Positions 7,995 to 16,904 of a stretch of 56,145 nucleotides of DNA are shown one piece after another. A program made the translations under genes and the position numbers. Numbering within the stretch: the first letter of the stretch is position 1; each line of letters starts with the position of its first letter. The notes beneath the pieces are model-generated. The model was not told where the DNA came from. It saw only the letters and a list, made by a program, of their open reading frames with translations, and searched no databases. This stretch comes from Neomegalonema sp. (GTDB taxonomy: Bacteria; Pseudomonadota; Alphaproteobacteria; Rhodobacterales; Rhodobacteraceae), in NCBI GenBank assembly GCA_022760355.1, contig JALEGB010000037.1, positions 1 through 56,145 on the forward strand. The letters run 5' to 3'.

Positions 7995-8662
7995 AGGGGG
8001 CGTGTTGTCGGCAGCGCCTTGCCTGTCACTCGTTCAGAAGTTCCCATGTCCAAGCCGATCCCCCTCGCCTGCGCCTCCCGCGGAGCCGTTTCGAGACCGA
8101 ATGGGCGGCGAGCCGCATTGGCGCTTCTATTGATTGGAGCGGCGCCGACGGAGCAATCGGCAACAAGCTGCGGATCGAGCTGATGAGATCCATTGGCGCA
8201 TCCGGGCCTGCCTCCGCGACAGAGCCCGGAAATTCCGACGCAGGATGGCCTAAGGTTTGGGCTTGGAGCACTGCGAAAACAATGATCGCATTTGGATCGT
8301 CAGCCGGGCCGCTCGGCTATTCCAGCTCTTCTCTAGAACCACATATCGGCGACGCAGCGTTTATCACGCGGCAGGTCGTCGAAGCGACGACCTGGCCGGT
8401 CTACGGCGCCGCGATCCAGGCGCAAATTGGCTCCTGGCTCACCGATGAGGAGCCGGCGACCCTGGCTGCTCTTTTAAGTCGGCTGGTCGACGACCCTTCG
8501 CCATGCAGCGCGCCGGGACGATCTCAAACACTTGACGCAGCAGATCACTCTCGCGAAACCGACCGTGGCTGTTGCTGTAGCAGGGCGCGAGGCTGCCGGC
8601 GCAGATTCGAGAGGTCGACGAAGCGATCGATCGACCGCAACGGATGGTCCGCCGGAACATGA
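7995..8662 (+). pseudogene. Possible decayed coding frame
   Basis: One plus-strand frame stays open across this stretch and reads plausibly in the middle (FETEWAASRIGASIDWSGAD; FITRQVVEATTWPVYGA; LTDEEPATLAALLSRLV), but it has no good start upstream and its end runs through the minus-strand IS1182 relic. The first ATG in frame is at 8183. I cannot name a family. It may be a remnant of one or two genes joined by deletion, or a chance open frame. Confidence 0.25.
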
Positions 8663-8807
8663 TCCTTCCGCGAGAACTCGTAGAACAGCGCGCCCTGCGC
8701 AACCTGCCGCGATCCTATCATCACTAAAAACTCTTGCCTTCAGACGGAAACCTTTGAGGCGCCAGGATGTCGCTCGAAGATACCGAAGTATTTCAACAGA
8801 AATAGCC
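8505..8807 (-). pseudogene. IS1182-type transposase relic with internal deletion and frameshift
   Basis: From the ATG at 8721 the minus strand reads MIGSRQVAQGALFYEFSRK, then DHVPADHPLRSIDRFVDLS, the hallmark N-terminus of IS1182-type transposases. After NLRRQ a one-base shift leads to LAPCYS, then directly to NSHGRFRESDLLRQVFE and ARCMAKG. In intact relatives about 60 residues separate LAPFYS from HGRFRDSD, so there is an internal deletion, and the remainder of the protein is gone. A degenerate terminal repeat (TTTCAACAGAA, 8791-8801) lies upstream and resembles the ends of the MITE at 15453-15627. Confidence 0.7.
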
Positions 8808-9019
8808 AATTTCCGAAACCCCAATCTGTGGCTGGCCAGTCCGCTTTCCCGACGAACCCCGGCGCCGCCACCTTCACCATCCAACACAGCGCCGCGCCAG
8901 CCGCGTCGGGCATGTTCTCGACCTTCCCGGTGTTCCTGCCGACAAGCATGTCGCGATCTCCGGGGATACGGCCGGGCGTTCGGGCAAGCCTGGAAGATGC
9001 AGCGCGCGAGTGTGCGCGT

Positions 9020-9742
9020 TCATTCCCGCAAAGCCTCATCCCCTTCAAACATCCGAGAACGGGCCGCTTCGATATGGGCGCGCATGGCGTTTTGCGCGGC
9101 GGCGGCCTCCTCCGCAACTATGGCGTCGATCACCGTGCGGTGCTCCGCTTGCACAAGCCGCTGGCGCGCGTCGCCAAGCGGCATGGACAGGCTGCGCGAT
9201 AGCGTCATCCCGAAGGAGATTTGCGACGCCAGGGCCTCCTGAACGGAGATGAAGAAAGGGTTCTTGGAGGCACGAACAATCGCCAGATGCAGCTGCGCGT
9301 CGGCGTCCACGCCGTCCTGCTGTTCAGCGTAGCGTTGGTCCATCAGATCGAAGGCCTCTTCGATGGCAACGATGTCCTGGTCGTCCCGTTTCCGCGCCGC
9401 CCAAGCCGCGGCCGCGCCTTCCACGTCAACCCGAAAATCATAGCAGCGCTGGATGTCGCTGATTGAGCCGAGCGAGATGAACTCGGCCACATTGCTCACC
9501 GGGCGCTTGCGCACGTAGCTACCCGAGCCTCGGCGCGACTCGATGATCCCATCATCGCGCAGACGCGACAACGCCGTGCGTACAATCGGCCGCGAGACGC
9601 CGTGTTTGCGCGCCAGTTCAGCCTCCGTCGGAAGCCTGGAGTTGACCGGATGCGCGCCGTCCAGAATGCAGCGGAGAAGTTCGTCATAAACCTGATCCGC
9701 CAGTCCCGGCTGGCGCGGCGCAGCGTTTGAGTCTTTATCCAT
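9020..9742 (-). CDS. GntR-family regulator, FadR/FCD subfamily
   Basis: 240 residues. An N-terminal winged helix-turn-helix (about residues 14-80: ADQVYDELLRCILDG, LPTEAELARKHGVSRPIVR, RRGSGSYV) is followed by an all-helical FCD ligand-binding domain (about 95-225) with the expected metal/ligand residues (RVDVEGAAAAWA, DAQLHLAIVRASKN, EHRTVIDAI). Such proteins usually repress sugar-acid or organic-acid catabolic genes and are released by a pathway metabolite. It sits 29 bases downstream of the Gfo/Idh/MocA gene on the same strand, and the divergent aldolase-tctCBA operon is the obvious other target. The ligand is unknown. Confidence 0.9.
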   Translation of the reverse strand: MDKDSNAAPRQPGLADQVYDELLRCILDGAHPVNSRLPTEAELARKHGVSRPIVRTALSRLRDDGIIESRRGSGSYVRKRPVSNVAEFISLGSISDIQRCYDFRVDVEGAAAAWAARKRDDQDIVAIEEAFDLMDQRYAEQQDGVDADAQLHLAIVRASKNPFFISVQEALASQISFGMTLSRSLSMPLGDARQRLVQAEHRTVIDAIVAEEAAAAQNAMRAHIEAARSRMFEGDEALRE

Positions 9743-9771
9743 CGACTAGTCTCTACCGCCCGATCGCGCGC

Positions 9772-10770
9772 CTATTCAATAGGAACTCCCGCCGCGACAT
9801 AGACCGCCTCCATCAGTTTTAGCGTGCGCAGATTGTCGAGACGATCGGTGGGAAAGGGCGTCCCGTCCCGCAGCCCTTTGACAAACGACGAAATAGCGCC
9901 GGTGAAGCATGCTTGATAATTCGCGTTCAGGTCATGAATAACGGCGTCGTTCGGCGCGCTCAGCAGGCTCAAACGTTCCCGATCCAAAAGCAGTGTGTCC
10001 GCATCCCCAAGGATCTCCAGCCGATCCGTTGGCAGTGGCGGATAGCCCAGCGCCGAGATGTTCGCGTCGATGACCACCAGCGCGCCGCCCGAGGTTTTGA
10101 AGGTGATCAGCGCGGCGTCTTCGCCGCGCAGCGCCCGGTTGATCTGGTCGAGCTCCACACCGACCACCTCCATCTCTCCAAAGATCGACCGCAGCGCGTC
10201 GATATGATGGATCAGCACCTCAAAGACGACGAGCCGTTTGAACTCTCCGAAATAGGGCTGGCGCGCAAGCAGGAACGGTTCTTTGCCCGGATAATCGTTG
10301 ACCGAGGAAGAGCGCACCGTCAGCCGCGCATGGCGGGGTTGGCCGACGCGCCCCGCCGCGATCCATTCCGCCACTTGCGCGTAATGGGGGCGGAACCGGT
10401 AGTTTTCATGGATCATGAAGCGGACCCGGCTCCCCACCGCTTCGATTAACTCGACAGCCTCCCGCACCGTCGCCGTCATGGGCTTTTGGCACATTACATG
10501 GACGCCATGATCCGCCGCCAATCGCGTGAGCGGCCCATGGGTCGAGACCGGCGTGATGATGTCGATCGCGTCCGGCGTCTCCCGCAGCAGCATTGTTTCA
10601 ACATCGCTATAGGTCTTTGCGATGCCGAACTCGGCGGCGCGTTTCTGCGCCTTTTCAAGGTCGGGATCGGCGATGGCGACGACCTCTGCCCCAGCCTCCG
10701 CGGCCCATCCTTTCAAGTGGAACTCGCTGATCGCGCCTGCGCCAGCGACTGCAATTTTCAGACGGTCCAC
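9772..10770 (-). CDS. Gfo/Idh/MocA-family NAD(P)-dependent oxidoreductase
   Basis: 332 residues from a GTG start at 10770, chosen for the AAGGAGG ribosome-binding site eight bases upstream. The N-terminal Rossmann fold begins KIAVAGAGAISEFHLKGWAA, followed by the C-terminal alpha/beta substrate domain. The usual EKP motif, whose lysine serves catalysis and cofactor binding, reads QKP here (MCQKPMTATVREAVEL). These enzymes oxidise or reduce sugars, inositols and sugar acids; the substrate cannot be predicted. It is in one operon with the GntR regulator and divergent from the DapA-like gene, so all probably serve the same pathway as the TctABC uptake system. Confidence 0.85.
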   Translation of the reverse strand: MDRLKIAVAGAGAISEFHLKGWAAEAGAEVVAIADPDLEKAQKRAAEFGIAKTYSDVETMLLRETPDAIDIITPVSTHGPLTRLAADHGVHVMCQKPMTATVREAVELIEAVGSRVRFMIHENYRFRPHYAQVAEWIAAGRVGQPRHARLTVRSSSVNDYPGKEPFLLARQPYFGEFKRLVVFEVLIHHIDALRSIFGEMEVVGVELDQINRALRGEDAALITFKTSGGALVVIDANISALGYPPLPTDRLEILGDADTLLLDRERLSLLSAPNDAVIHDLNANYQACFTGAISSFVKGLRDGTPFPTDRLDNLRTLKLMEAVYVAAGVPIE

Positions 10771-10916
10771 GGCTTAACCTCCTTCGGTTGTTCGAATTCT
10801 CTTTACAAATTATCTCTAAAAATTACAAATATGAACAACATTGTGAGTTTGGTCAGATTGGCTCGCCAAAAAATGACAATAAAATGGCCGCGCGCCAAGC
10901 TTCGGAAAGGCCCGGA
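10771..10916. promoter_or_regulatory. Divergent promoter region of the GntR locus
   Basis: An AT-rich island between divergent starts at 10770 and 10917. TTACAAAT occurs twice as a direct repeat (near 10803 and 10822). It is the natural place for the GntR protein encoded at 9020-9742 to act, but I see no clean palindromic FadR-type operator. Confidence 0.45.
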
Positions 10917-11852
10917 ATGAACCGCACCGTCACTTCAAAGGACCTCGGCCGCTCGGTCCTGGCCGTGCCGCCATTGGCGCTGGATGAAAAGGGCGCTTTC
11001 CACGCCGCACGGAACGCGCAGTTGATCAACCATATTGAAAAGGGGGGCGTCAGCACGCTGCTCTACGGCGGCAACGCGTTGGCGCATCATTGGCCGCTCT
11101 CGCAATATTCGCTGTGGCTGGATCAGATTGTGGAGGCGGCGCGGCCCGAAACTTGGGTGATCCCGTCCATTGGGGCGGATGGCGGGCGGCTTCAGGACCA
11201 GGCGCCGATGCTGCGGGCGAGAGGATTTCCCGTCGCCATGGTTTTGCCGCTGATCCAGCCGCACACCCAGGCGGGCATGGTCGCGGCCCTGACGCGCGCT
11301 GCGGAGGATAGCGGCGCCCAGCTGCTCCTCTACGTCAAAACGGATGATTATATCGACACCGAAGCGCTGCAGAGGCTGGATGAAGCCGGGGTGCTGTTCG
11401 GCGTGAAATACGCGGTACCGCGCCCCGCCGGCGCGGAAGATCCTTATCTGCGCGCCATCATCGATTGCTTGGGCGCGGATCGGATTGTCAGCGGCTTTGG
11501 CGAACCCCCGGCGGTGGATCACATGGCGCGCTTCAAGCTGGCCGGCTTCACCGCGGGCTGCGTCTGCATCGCGCCCTCCCTCTCCATGGCGGTGCTCGCG
11601 GCGCTGAAAGAAGGCGATGTGGCCGGCGCCGAGCGGACGTTGAAGCCTTTGCTGCCTTTGGAGGCGCTCCGCAATGAGATCAACGAAATCCGCGTCTTGC
11701 ACGATGCTGTGAGCCTGTCCGGCGTCGCAGAGATGGGGCCGATTCCAGCGCCTTCCAGCGATGCGCCCGCCTCCCGCCGAGATGACGTGTCGGCCGCAGC
11801 GCGCGCGCTCCTCGCGGCGGAGAATGAGTTTCGCGCGGCCAAGGCCGCGTGA
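10917..11852 (+). CDS. DapA-family (dihydrodipicolinate synthase-like) aldolase/lyase
   Basis: 311 residues from the ATG at 10917, which has GGAAAGG upstream; an in-frame extension to 10788 would run through the AT-rich promoter and is unlikely. A TIM-barrel of the N-acetylneuraminate lyase/DapA superfamily is indicated by the Schiff-base lysine in GVLFGVKYAVPRP and the upstream catalytic tyrosine in LLLYVKTDDY. The usual N-terminal G-T-T/S-E phosphate-binding motif is altered (YGGNALAHHW), so it is not a lysine-pathway DapA. In this family such variants split or dehydrate 2-keto-3-deoxy sugar acids. Its neighbours (oxidoreductase, GntR, TctCBA) suggest catabolism of an imported carboxylate. 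Confidence 0.8.
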   Translation: MNRTVTSKDLGRSVLAVPPLALDEKGAFHAARNAQLINHIEKGGVSTLLYGGNALAHHWPLSQYSLWLDQIVEAARPETWVIPSIGADGGRLQDQAPMLRARGFPVAMVLPLIQPHTQAGMVAALTRAAEDSGAQLLLYVKTDDYIDTEALQRLDEAGVLFGVKYAVPRPAGAEDPYLRAIIDCLGADRIVSGFGEPPAVDHMARFKLAGFTAGCVCIAPSLSMAVLAALKEGDVAGAERTLKPLLPLEALRNEINEIRVLHDAVSLSGVAEMGPIPAPSSDAPASRRDDVSAAARALLAAENEFRAAKAA

Positions 11853-11974
11853 TCATGCCGTCTTGACAAGGGGACGGTCGATCCTGCGCCGCACGGCGCC
11901 GGGTCTTAATCGCCGCAACGGCGAAACAATGCGTAGCAAAGCGCTCTAGCGAAGTTATCTGGGAGGATAACCTA

Positions 11975-12961
11975 ATGACGAATATTTCCAGACGAGGTCT
12001 TTTGGGCGGCGCGGCGGCGCTGGGCGCGGCTTCCGCCCTGCCGGGCGTCGCATTCGGCGCCGACTATCCATCCCGCCCGGTGCAGGTCATCGTGCCCTGG
12101 GGTGCGGGCGGCGGCACTGATGCGACGGGCCGTATCATCGCCTCTATTCTCGAAAAGCAGCTGGGCCAACCCTTTAACGTGGTCAACCGCACTGGCGGCT
12201 CCGGCGTAGTGGGGCATTCCGCCATCGCCAACGCCAAGCCCGACGGCTACACCATCGGCCTCATCACGGTGGAGATCACCATGATGCATTACGCCGGGCT
12301 CACCGATCTGACCCCGGCGAATTACACGCCGCTGGGCATGGTCAACGCCGACAGCCCTGGCGTCACGGTCTCCGCAAAAGCGCCTTACAAAAACATCAAA
12401 GACCTGGCCGACGCGATAAAATCTTCCAAGCCGGGCGCACTGAAAGCGTCTGGCACCGGCCAAGGCGGCATCTGGCATCTGGCGCTGATCGGTTGGCTGC
12501 GTGCGATGGGGCTGGAGGCCAATCACGTGACCTGGGTGCCCTCAGAGGGCGCGGCGCCGGCCATGCAGGATTTGGTGGCGGGCGGCGTCGACATCGTCAC
12601 CGCCTCGCTGCCGGAAGCGCGGGCGATGACGGATGCAGGCCGCGCGGTCAGCCTGGCGACCATGGGCAGCGCACGGGAAGGGCTGTTCCCGGATCTGCCG
12701 ACCCTCAAAGAGTCCATCGGCGTAGAATACTCGCTGGAGACCTGGCGCGGCCTGGCGGGGCCGAAGGGCATGCCGACGGACGTCGCCGCAACTCTGGAAG
12801 AGGCGGTCGCCGCGGTTTACAACTCCAGCGATTATCAGGAGTTCATGAAAGGCCGCGGCTTTGGCCTTCGGTACATGGACGCCAGCGCTTACGGCACTTT
12901 CATGGAACGCGCCGACAAGAGCATGGGCGAGACCATGAAGGCGGCCGGCCTGGCGCGCTGA
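11975..12961 (+). CDS. tctC: Tripartite tricarboxylate transporter substrate-binding protein (TctC/Bug)
   Basis: 328 residues with GGGAGG before the ATG. A twin-arginine-like leader (ISRRGLLGGAAALGAASALP) ending around AFGA precedes a mature start ADYPSRPVQVIVPWGAGGGTD, the signature of Bug-type periplasmic receptors. These are two-lobed binding proteins for citrate, dicarboxylates, aromatic acids or other carboxylates; the ligand varies widely within the family. The tctB and tctA genes follow on the same strand, so this is the receptor of a complete secondary tripartite carrier. Its position after the DapA-like gene suggests uptake of that pathway's substrate. Confidence 0.92.
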   Translation: MTNISRRGLLGGAAALGAASALPGVAFGADYPSRPVQVIVPWGAGGGTDATGRIIASILEKQLGQPFNVVNRTGGSGVVGHSAIANAKPDGYTIGLITVEITMMHYAGLTDLTPANYTPLGMVNADSPGVTVSAKAPYKNIKDLADAIKSSKPGALKASGTGQGGIWHLALIGWLRAMGLEANHVTWVPSEGAAPAMQDLVAGGVDIVTASLPEARAMTDAGRAVSLATMGSAREGLFPDLPTLKESIGVEYSLETWRGLAGPKGMPTDVAATLEEAVAAVYNSSDYQEFMKGRGFGLRYMDASAYGTFMERADKSMGETMKAAGLAR

Positions 12962-13136
12962 TCCCTGAGCAGAAAACAGGGGGCGGGACAAGAACCGCCC
13001 GCTCCCTAATCTCAATCAACCGACATCGCCCCGCCGCCGGCGCCGAACCATCGCCGAGGGAAGGGGACGGCGTTGAGGTGAGGCGCGCCGTCGCCAGGGC
13101 GCCTCGGCAGAAGCTTTTGGTCTCGGGACGTTTGGC

Positions 13137-13610
13137 ATGAAAATCAATGATTCGATCCTGGGGGCCGGGCTATTGGCGTTAGGCGCCAGCATGGCCTTCA
13201 TCGCCTCGGGCTTCGCGTCCTTTCCCGGGCAAAAATACGGCCCATCCCTCTTTCCCAGCTTGATCGCTAGCGCTCTAATGCTGTGCGGCGGGGCACTGAT
13301 CGTCCAGGGCCTGCGCGCGCGGCGTCGGGGCGAGCCTTGGGTGTCCATCGACCAGGTGATGCGGGATCGCCAAGGGTTCGGCGCCGCGTTTTTGGTCATC
13401 GCCTCCATTCTGGCGCATATCCTGATCGGCGACTGGCTCGGGTTTCTGCCCATCTGCGTCGTCAGCCTGGCGACGCTGTTTTTATGGCTTGGTTTTCGTC
13501 CGCTCACGGTCGCGCTGGCTACTCTCTGCGCGACTGTCGTCATCTGGTGGAGTTTTGCGGAGCTGTTGCGCGTACCGCTGCCGCACGGCGTGTTGGTTGG
13601 TCTGCTATGA
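13137..13610 (+). CDS. tctB: Tripartite tricarboxylate transporter small membrane subunit TctB
   Basis: 157 residues with four predicted membrane segments (about 8-28, 39-60, 82-100, 110-150), the size and layout of TctB. It starts MKINDSILGAGLLALGASM and has the typical FPGQKYGPSLFPSLIA loop after helix one. Sequence conservation in this family is low, so the call leans on size, topology and its position between tctC and tctA. Confidence 0.88.
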   Translation: MKINDSILGAGLLALGASMAFIASGFASFPGQKYGPSLFPSLIASALMLCGGALIVQGLRARRRGEPWVSIDQVMRDRQGFGAAFLVIASILAHILIGDWLGFLPICVVSLATLFLWLGFRPLTVALATLCATVVIWWSFAELLRVPLPHGVLVGLL

Positions 13611-13685
13611 GCCGCCGCCCTCCCCCCCAATAAATACGCCAGAGAAGCGCCGCCGCGCCCCATAAAGAGATCGGAGTAGGCTGAC

Positions 13686-15194
13686 ATGTCGGATGTGCTG
13701 CTGCAGGCCCTGACCCTGGTGCTCGACCCTTATGTCTTGTTGGTGGTGCTCGTCTCCGGCGCGTTCGGCATGTTCGTCGGCGCGCTGCCGGGGCTGACGG
13801 CGACCATGGCGACAGCGCTGTTAGTGCCGATCACCTTTTTTATGGACCCGGTGCCGGCCCTGGCCGCCATCGTCACCGCCTCCAGCATGGCGATCTTCGC
13901 GGGCGATATTCCCGGCGCAATCCTGCGGATGCCCGGCACGCCCGCCTCCGCTGCTTATGTGGAGGACAGCTTTCGTCTGGGACGCAAGGGTGAGCTGAAC
14001 CTTGCGCTCGGCATCGGCGTCGTCGGCTCGGCCATCGGTGGGCTTTTCGGGGTGGCTCTTTTGATCTTCGCCGCACCGTTGCTGGCGGAGTTCGCCCTCA
14101 ATTTCACCTCCTTTGAGTTCTTCTGGCTTGCGGCGCTGGGCCTCTCTTGCGCCATCTTCATCGCCTCGGACCGGCCGCTGAAAGCCTTTGTCGCCTTGCT
14201 GATCGGGCTGGGCGCGGCGACCATTGGGCTCGATCCTGCGGCGGGCGCGCCGCGCTTTACTTTCGGCTCGACAGAGCTGTTGGCCGGCGTGCCATTCATT
14301 CCCGCCATGATCGGCCTGTTTGCGATTTCCGAAGTTCTGCGCGGCGTCTGGAAGATCAGCAGCGCGCCCAGAGTTGGGGAGACTCCGAAGGTAGAAGGCT
14401 CGATCTTTGGCAAAGCAGCGCCGATGCTCTGGCGGTATCGGCTGAACGTGCTTCGCGGGTCGACCTTGGGCTCTCTCATCGGGGCCTTGCCCGGCGCCGG
14501 TGCGGATATCGCCGCTTGGATGTCCTATGCAGTCTCAAAGCGTTTCTCCAAACAGCCGGAGCAATATGGGCAAGGCCACGCCGAAGGCCTGGTGGACGCC
14601 TCCGCCGCGAATAACTCGGCGGTAGGCGGCTCCTGGATACCTGCGCTGGTTTTCGGCATTCCCGGCGACAGCGTCACGGCGATCGTCATCGGCGTGCTTT
14701 ATATGAAAGGCATGAACCCCGGCCCGACCGTGTTTCTGCAGAACCCGCAGCTGATCTACGCGGTCTTCGTGATCTTTATTCTCGCCAATCTCATCATGGT
14801 GCCGCTGGGATGGGTGGCGATCCGCGTCGCGGGGCGGATCCTCCGCGTGCCAAGCGGCATTTTGTTTCCTCTGATCATGACGCTCTGCGTGGTGGGCGCC
14901 TTCGCCATGACGAACTCGGTCTACGGCATCATTGTAATGCTGAGCTTTGGCGTGTTGGGCTGGTTCCTTGAGGAAAACGGGGTGCCTATCGGTCCGATCA
15001 TTCTGGGGCTGGTCATCGGACCGCTTTTCGAGCGGATGTTTATGACCTCGATGATCAAGGCGGATGGGGAGTTGCTGGCATTCTTTGAGCGGCCTATGGC
15101 GGCCGCCCTTGGCGTGTTGGTGGTGCTGATCTGGTCGCTGGCGGCGATCCGGGCGCTCCGTCTCAGCGGCGCGTGGTTGCTGACGCGACGGTGA
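13686..15194 (+). CDS. tctA: Tripartite tricarboxylate transporter large membrane subunit TctA
   Basis: 502 residues, the usual TctA length, with about 11-12 membrane segments. Family motifs include GMFVGALPGLTATMATALL near residue 28, GDIPGAILRMPGTPASAAYV near 75, and the second, repeat-related motif GSLIGALPGAGADIAAWMSY near 260. It forms the ion-coupled carboxylate channel fed by TctC. A ribosome-binding site (GGAGTAGG) precedes the ATG. Last gene of the presumed operon that starts at 10917. Confidence 0.93.
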   Translation: MSDVLLQALTLVLDPYVLLVVLVSGAFGMFVGALPGLTATMATALLVPITFFMDPVPALAAIVTASSMAIFAGDIPGAILRMPGTPASAAYVEDSFRLGRKGELNLALGIGVVGSAIGGLFGVALLIFAAPLLAEFALNFTSFEFFWLAALGLSCAIFIASDRPLKAFVALLIGLGAATIGLDPAAGAPRFTFGSTELLAGVPFIPAMIGLFAISEVLRGVWKISSAPRVGETPKVEGSIFGKAAPMLWRYRLNVLRGSTLGSLIGALPGAGADIAAWMSYAVSKRFSKQPEQYGQGHAEGLVDASAANNSAVGGSWIPALVFGIPGDSVTAIVIGVLYMKGMNPGPTVFLQNPQLIYAVFVIFILANLIMVPLGWVAIRVAGRILRVPSGILFPLIMTLCVVGAFAMTNSVYGIIVMLSFGVLGWFLEENGVPIGPIILGLVIGPLFERMFMTSMIKADGELLAFFERPMAAALGVLVVLIWSLAAIRALRLSGAWLLTRR

Positions 15195-15452
15195 GCCGGC
15201 GATCGCGGCAAGGCGTCGAGCGGCTGGTCGAAGAGGGCGAACAGCACGTCATACAGACCGGCGCCCCGGTGATCAGGACACCCCATTCGGGCCCGGGCAT
15301 CTTTGGATGCGCGCTCCTGACAGGGACCAGATCCGCGAAGGGCATACGGGCCGGCGGCCATGCGCCGCAATCACAGGCCGCACACATTGCTGCTCAGACG
15401 AGCCTGTAAAAACGTGATGCAAATCATTGACAACCCGAAGCCGTCAACACAT
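15195..15452. other. Intergenic stretch after tctA
   Basis: About 258 bases. No convincing gene on either strand; no clear hairpin terminator was found. The MITE begins at 15453. Confidence 0.4.
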
Positions 15453-15627
15453 GGCCGATTCTGTTGAAAAAGTCGGAGTTCGGAGCTGATGCACCAGTTT
15501 TTCGGAAAAAACGTTCTTCGGAATGGGTCTTTGGCGAACTAAGTTCTCGCAGTCGCCAAATTCAAGGACAGCGTTGCGGGTTTTGTCCGCAATCTTCTCT
15601 CGGCCGACTTTTTCAACAGAATCGGCC
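15453..15627. mobile_element. 175-bp MITE with perfect 24-bp terminal inverted repeats
   Basis: The first 24 bases (beginning GGCCGATTCTGTTGAAAAAG) are the exact reverse complement of the last 24 (15604-15627, ending TTTTTCAACAGAATCGGCC). The interior is only about 127 bases and encodes no transposase. The ends look like those of IS1182-type elements, and a degenerate relative of the same end lies beside the IS1182 transposase relic at 8791-8807. It is best read as a non-autonomous derivative. No target duplication was confirmed. Confidence 0.75.
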
Positions 15628-15995
15628 CAGTCCTGCAGTTCACGTTTAAACCCATTGGTCGGTAGTTTGCGAAAGCTGACATTTGGTGGCAACGATTCGT
15701 TTCGATCCCGAATGACCGAGTCGGGTCAACAAGCGCTGTAGGCCGCCAGCCCGACCGCCGCAGCTTACGCATCGTAACCGGAATTGAGCAGCGGAAAAGA
15801 CATAGCGGCGTTGCGCAGGGGGGCCGGGCAAGCGTCCGGCGCTCGCGCGCCTTGCGCCCATGAGGCCGCTTCTGCTCGTTAAGGGCAGATGGTGGGCGTA
15901 AGTGTCCGCTTGTTTGTAATGGACATGTGTGGATGCCCCCTGTGGCGCAAGTGGATTTTTATCTGCTCGAGCTGACGATCGGAGTGCGGTCATGT
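15628..15995. other. Mobile-element debris between MITE and IS3
   Basis: About 370 bases without a recognisable gene. It contains the second copy of the dispersed repeat (15688-15728). The other open frames here are short and biased in composition. Confidence 0.4.
15688..15728. repeat. Dispersed repeat, copy 2 (partner at 7855)
   Basis: The stretch beginning GGCAACGATTCGTTTCGATC corresponds to 7855-7894 with a few substitutions. Both copies have the same orientation. Confidence 0.6.
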
Positions 15996-16038
15996 GGTAA
16001 TCTCCCCCATTTTTCGTGGGGGCTTGCAATTAGAGATC

Positions 16039-16904
16039 TCAGGCCGCCATTTCGAACTTCTGTGAGGGCGTAACGCCGCCTATCGCCATGTTTGGGCGTT
16101 CGTTGTTATATGTCCAGAGCCAGCGCGTGGCTTGATCCTGCGCTTTCTTGATCGTTTGAAAAATATTTTGGCCGAGCCATTTCTGACGGACGGTCCGATT
16201 GTAGCGCTCGACATAGGCGTTTTGTTGAGGTTTCCCCGGCTGGATGTAGCTCAAGCCGATACCGCGTTTTCGCGCCCAAAGCTGGAGCGTCGCGCTGACA
16301 TACTCAGGGCCGTTGTCCACCCGAATAGACTTCGGGGCTCCACGCCGTTCGATGATGCGCTCGAGCGTGCGCACAACACGCAAAGCCGGCAACGAGATAT
16401 CGATTTCTATTCTCAGACCTTCACGGTTGAAGTCATCGAGCACGTTCAGTGTGCGGAAGCTGCGCCCATCAGCCAACTGATCCGACATAAAATCCACTCT
16501 CAGCGAATGCTGTGCATTCGCCTGCCGTGGCGGCGCATTAACCAGGTGTCATTTGGCCGGTCAGGAACGGCCAACCGCTCCGGCTTGTCCCGCTTGAGAC
16601 GCTTTTTCGGACGGATGCGGAGGTTCAGCTCCAACTCTCGGTAGATCCGATAGACGCGCTTGTGATTCCACGCGAAGCCTTTGACATTGCGTAGATAAAG
16701 AAAGCACAGGCCGAAACCCCAGCTCCGGTTGGCGCCAGTCAGCTTTTCCAGCCAGTCCGAGATTTCGAGGTTCTCGGCCCGCAACCTCGCTCTGTAGCGG
16801 TAGCATGTTTCGCTGATGCTGAACGTCCGGCAAGCAAGGGCGATGCTCGCGCCATGCCGCGCAACCGCATTTTGGGCCATCTCCCGGCGCTGAGACGGCC
16901 TCAA
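16039..16904 (-). pseudogene. IS3 orfB integrase-type transposase, broken by a small palindromic insertion
   Basis: Reads from the orfA junction (LRPSQRREMAQNAVARHGAS, then the SWGFGLCFLYLRN region) to RPNDTW, where the expected next residues are SMDFMSDQL. Instead about 44 foreign bases (near 16497-16540) bring a frameshift and stop; the frame resumes as [18 protein letters not shown] with [19 protein letters not shown] and [11 protein letters not shown] carrying the catalytic D, D and E of the rve domain. The two halves are otherwise intact, so inactivation looks recent. Confidence 0.85.
16497..16540. repeat. Small palindromic element inserted in the IS3 transposase
   Basis: Extra DNA relative to the expected orfB reading frame. 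It contains the perfect hairpin GCGAATGC-TGT-GCATTCGC at 16503-16521, followed by a GC-rich block (CTGCCGTGGCGGCGCATTAA). It resembles REP/RPE-type palindromic units that spread through some genomes. The boundaries are approximate. Confidence 0.6.
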
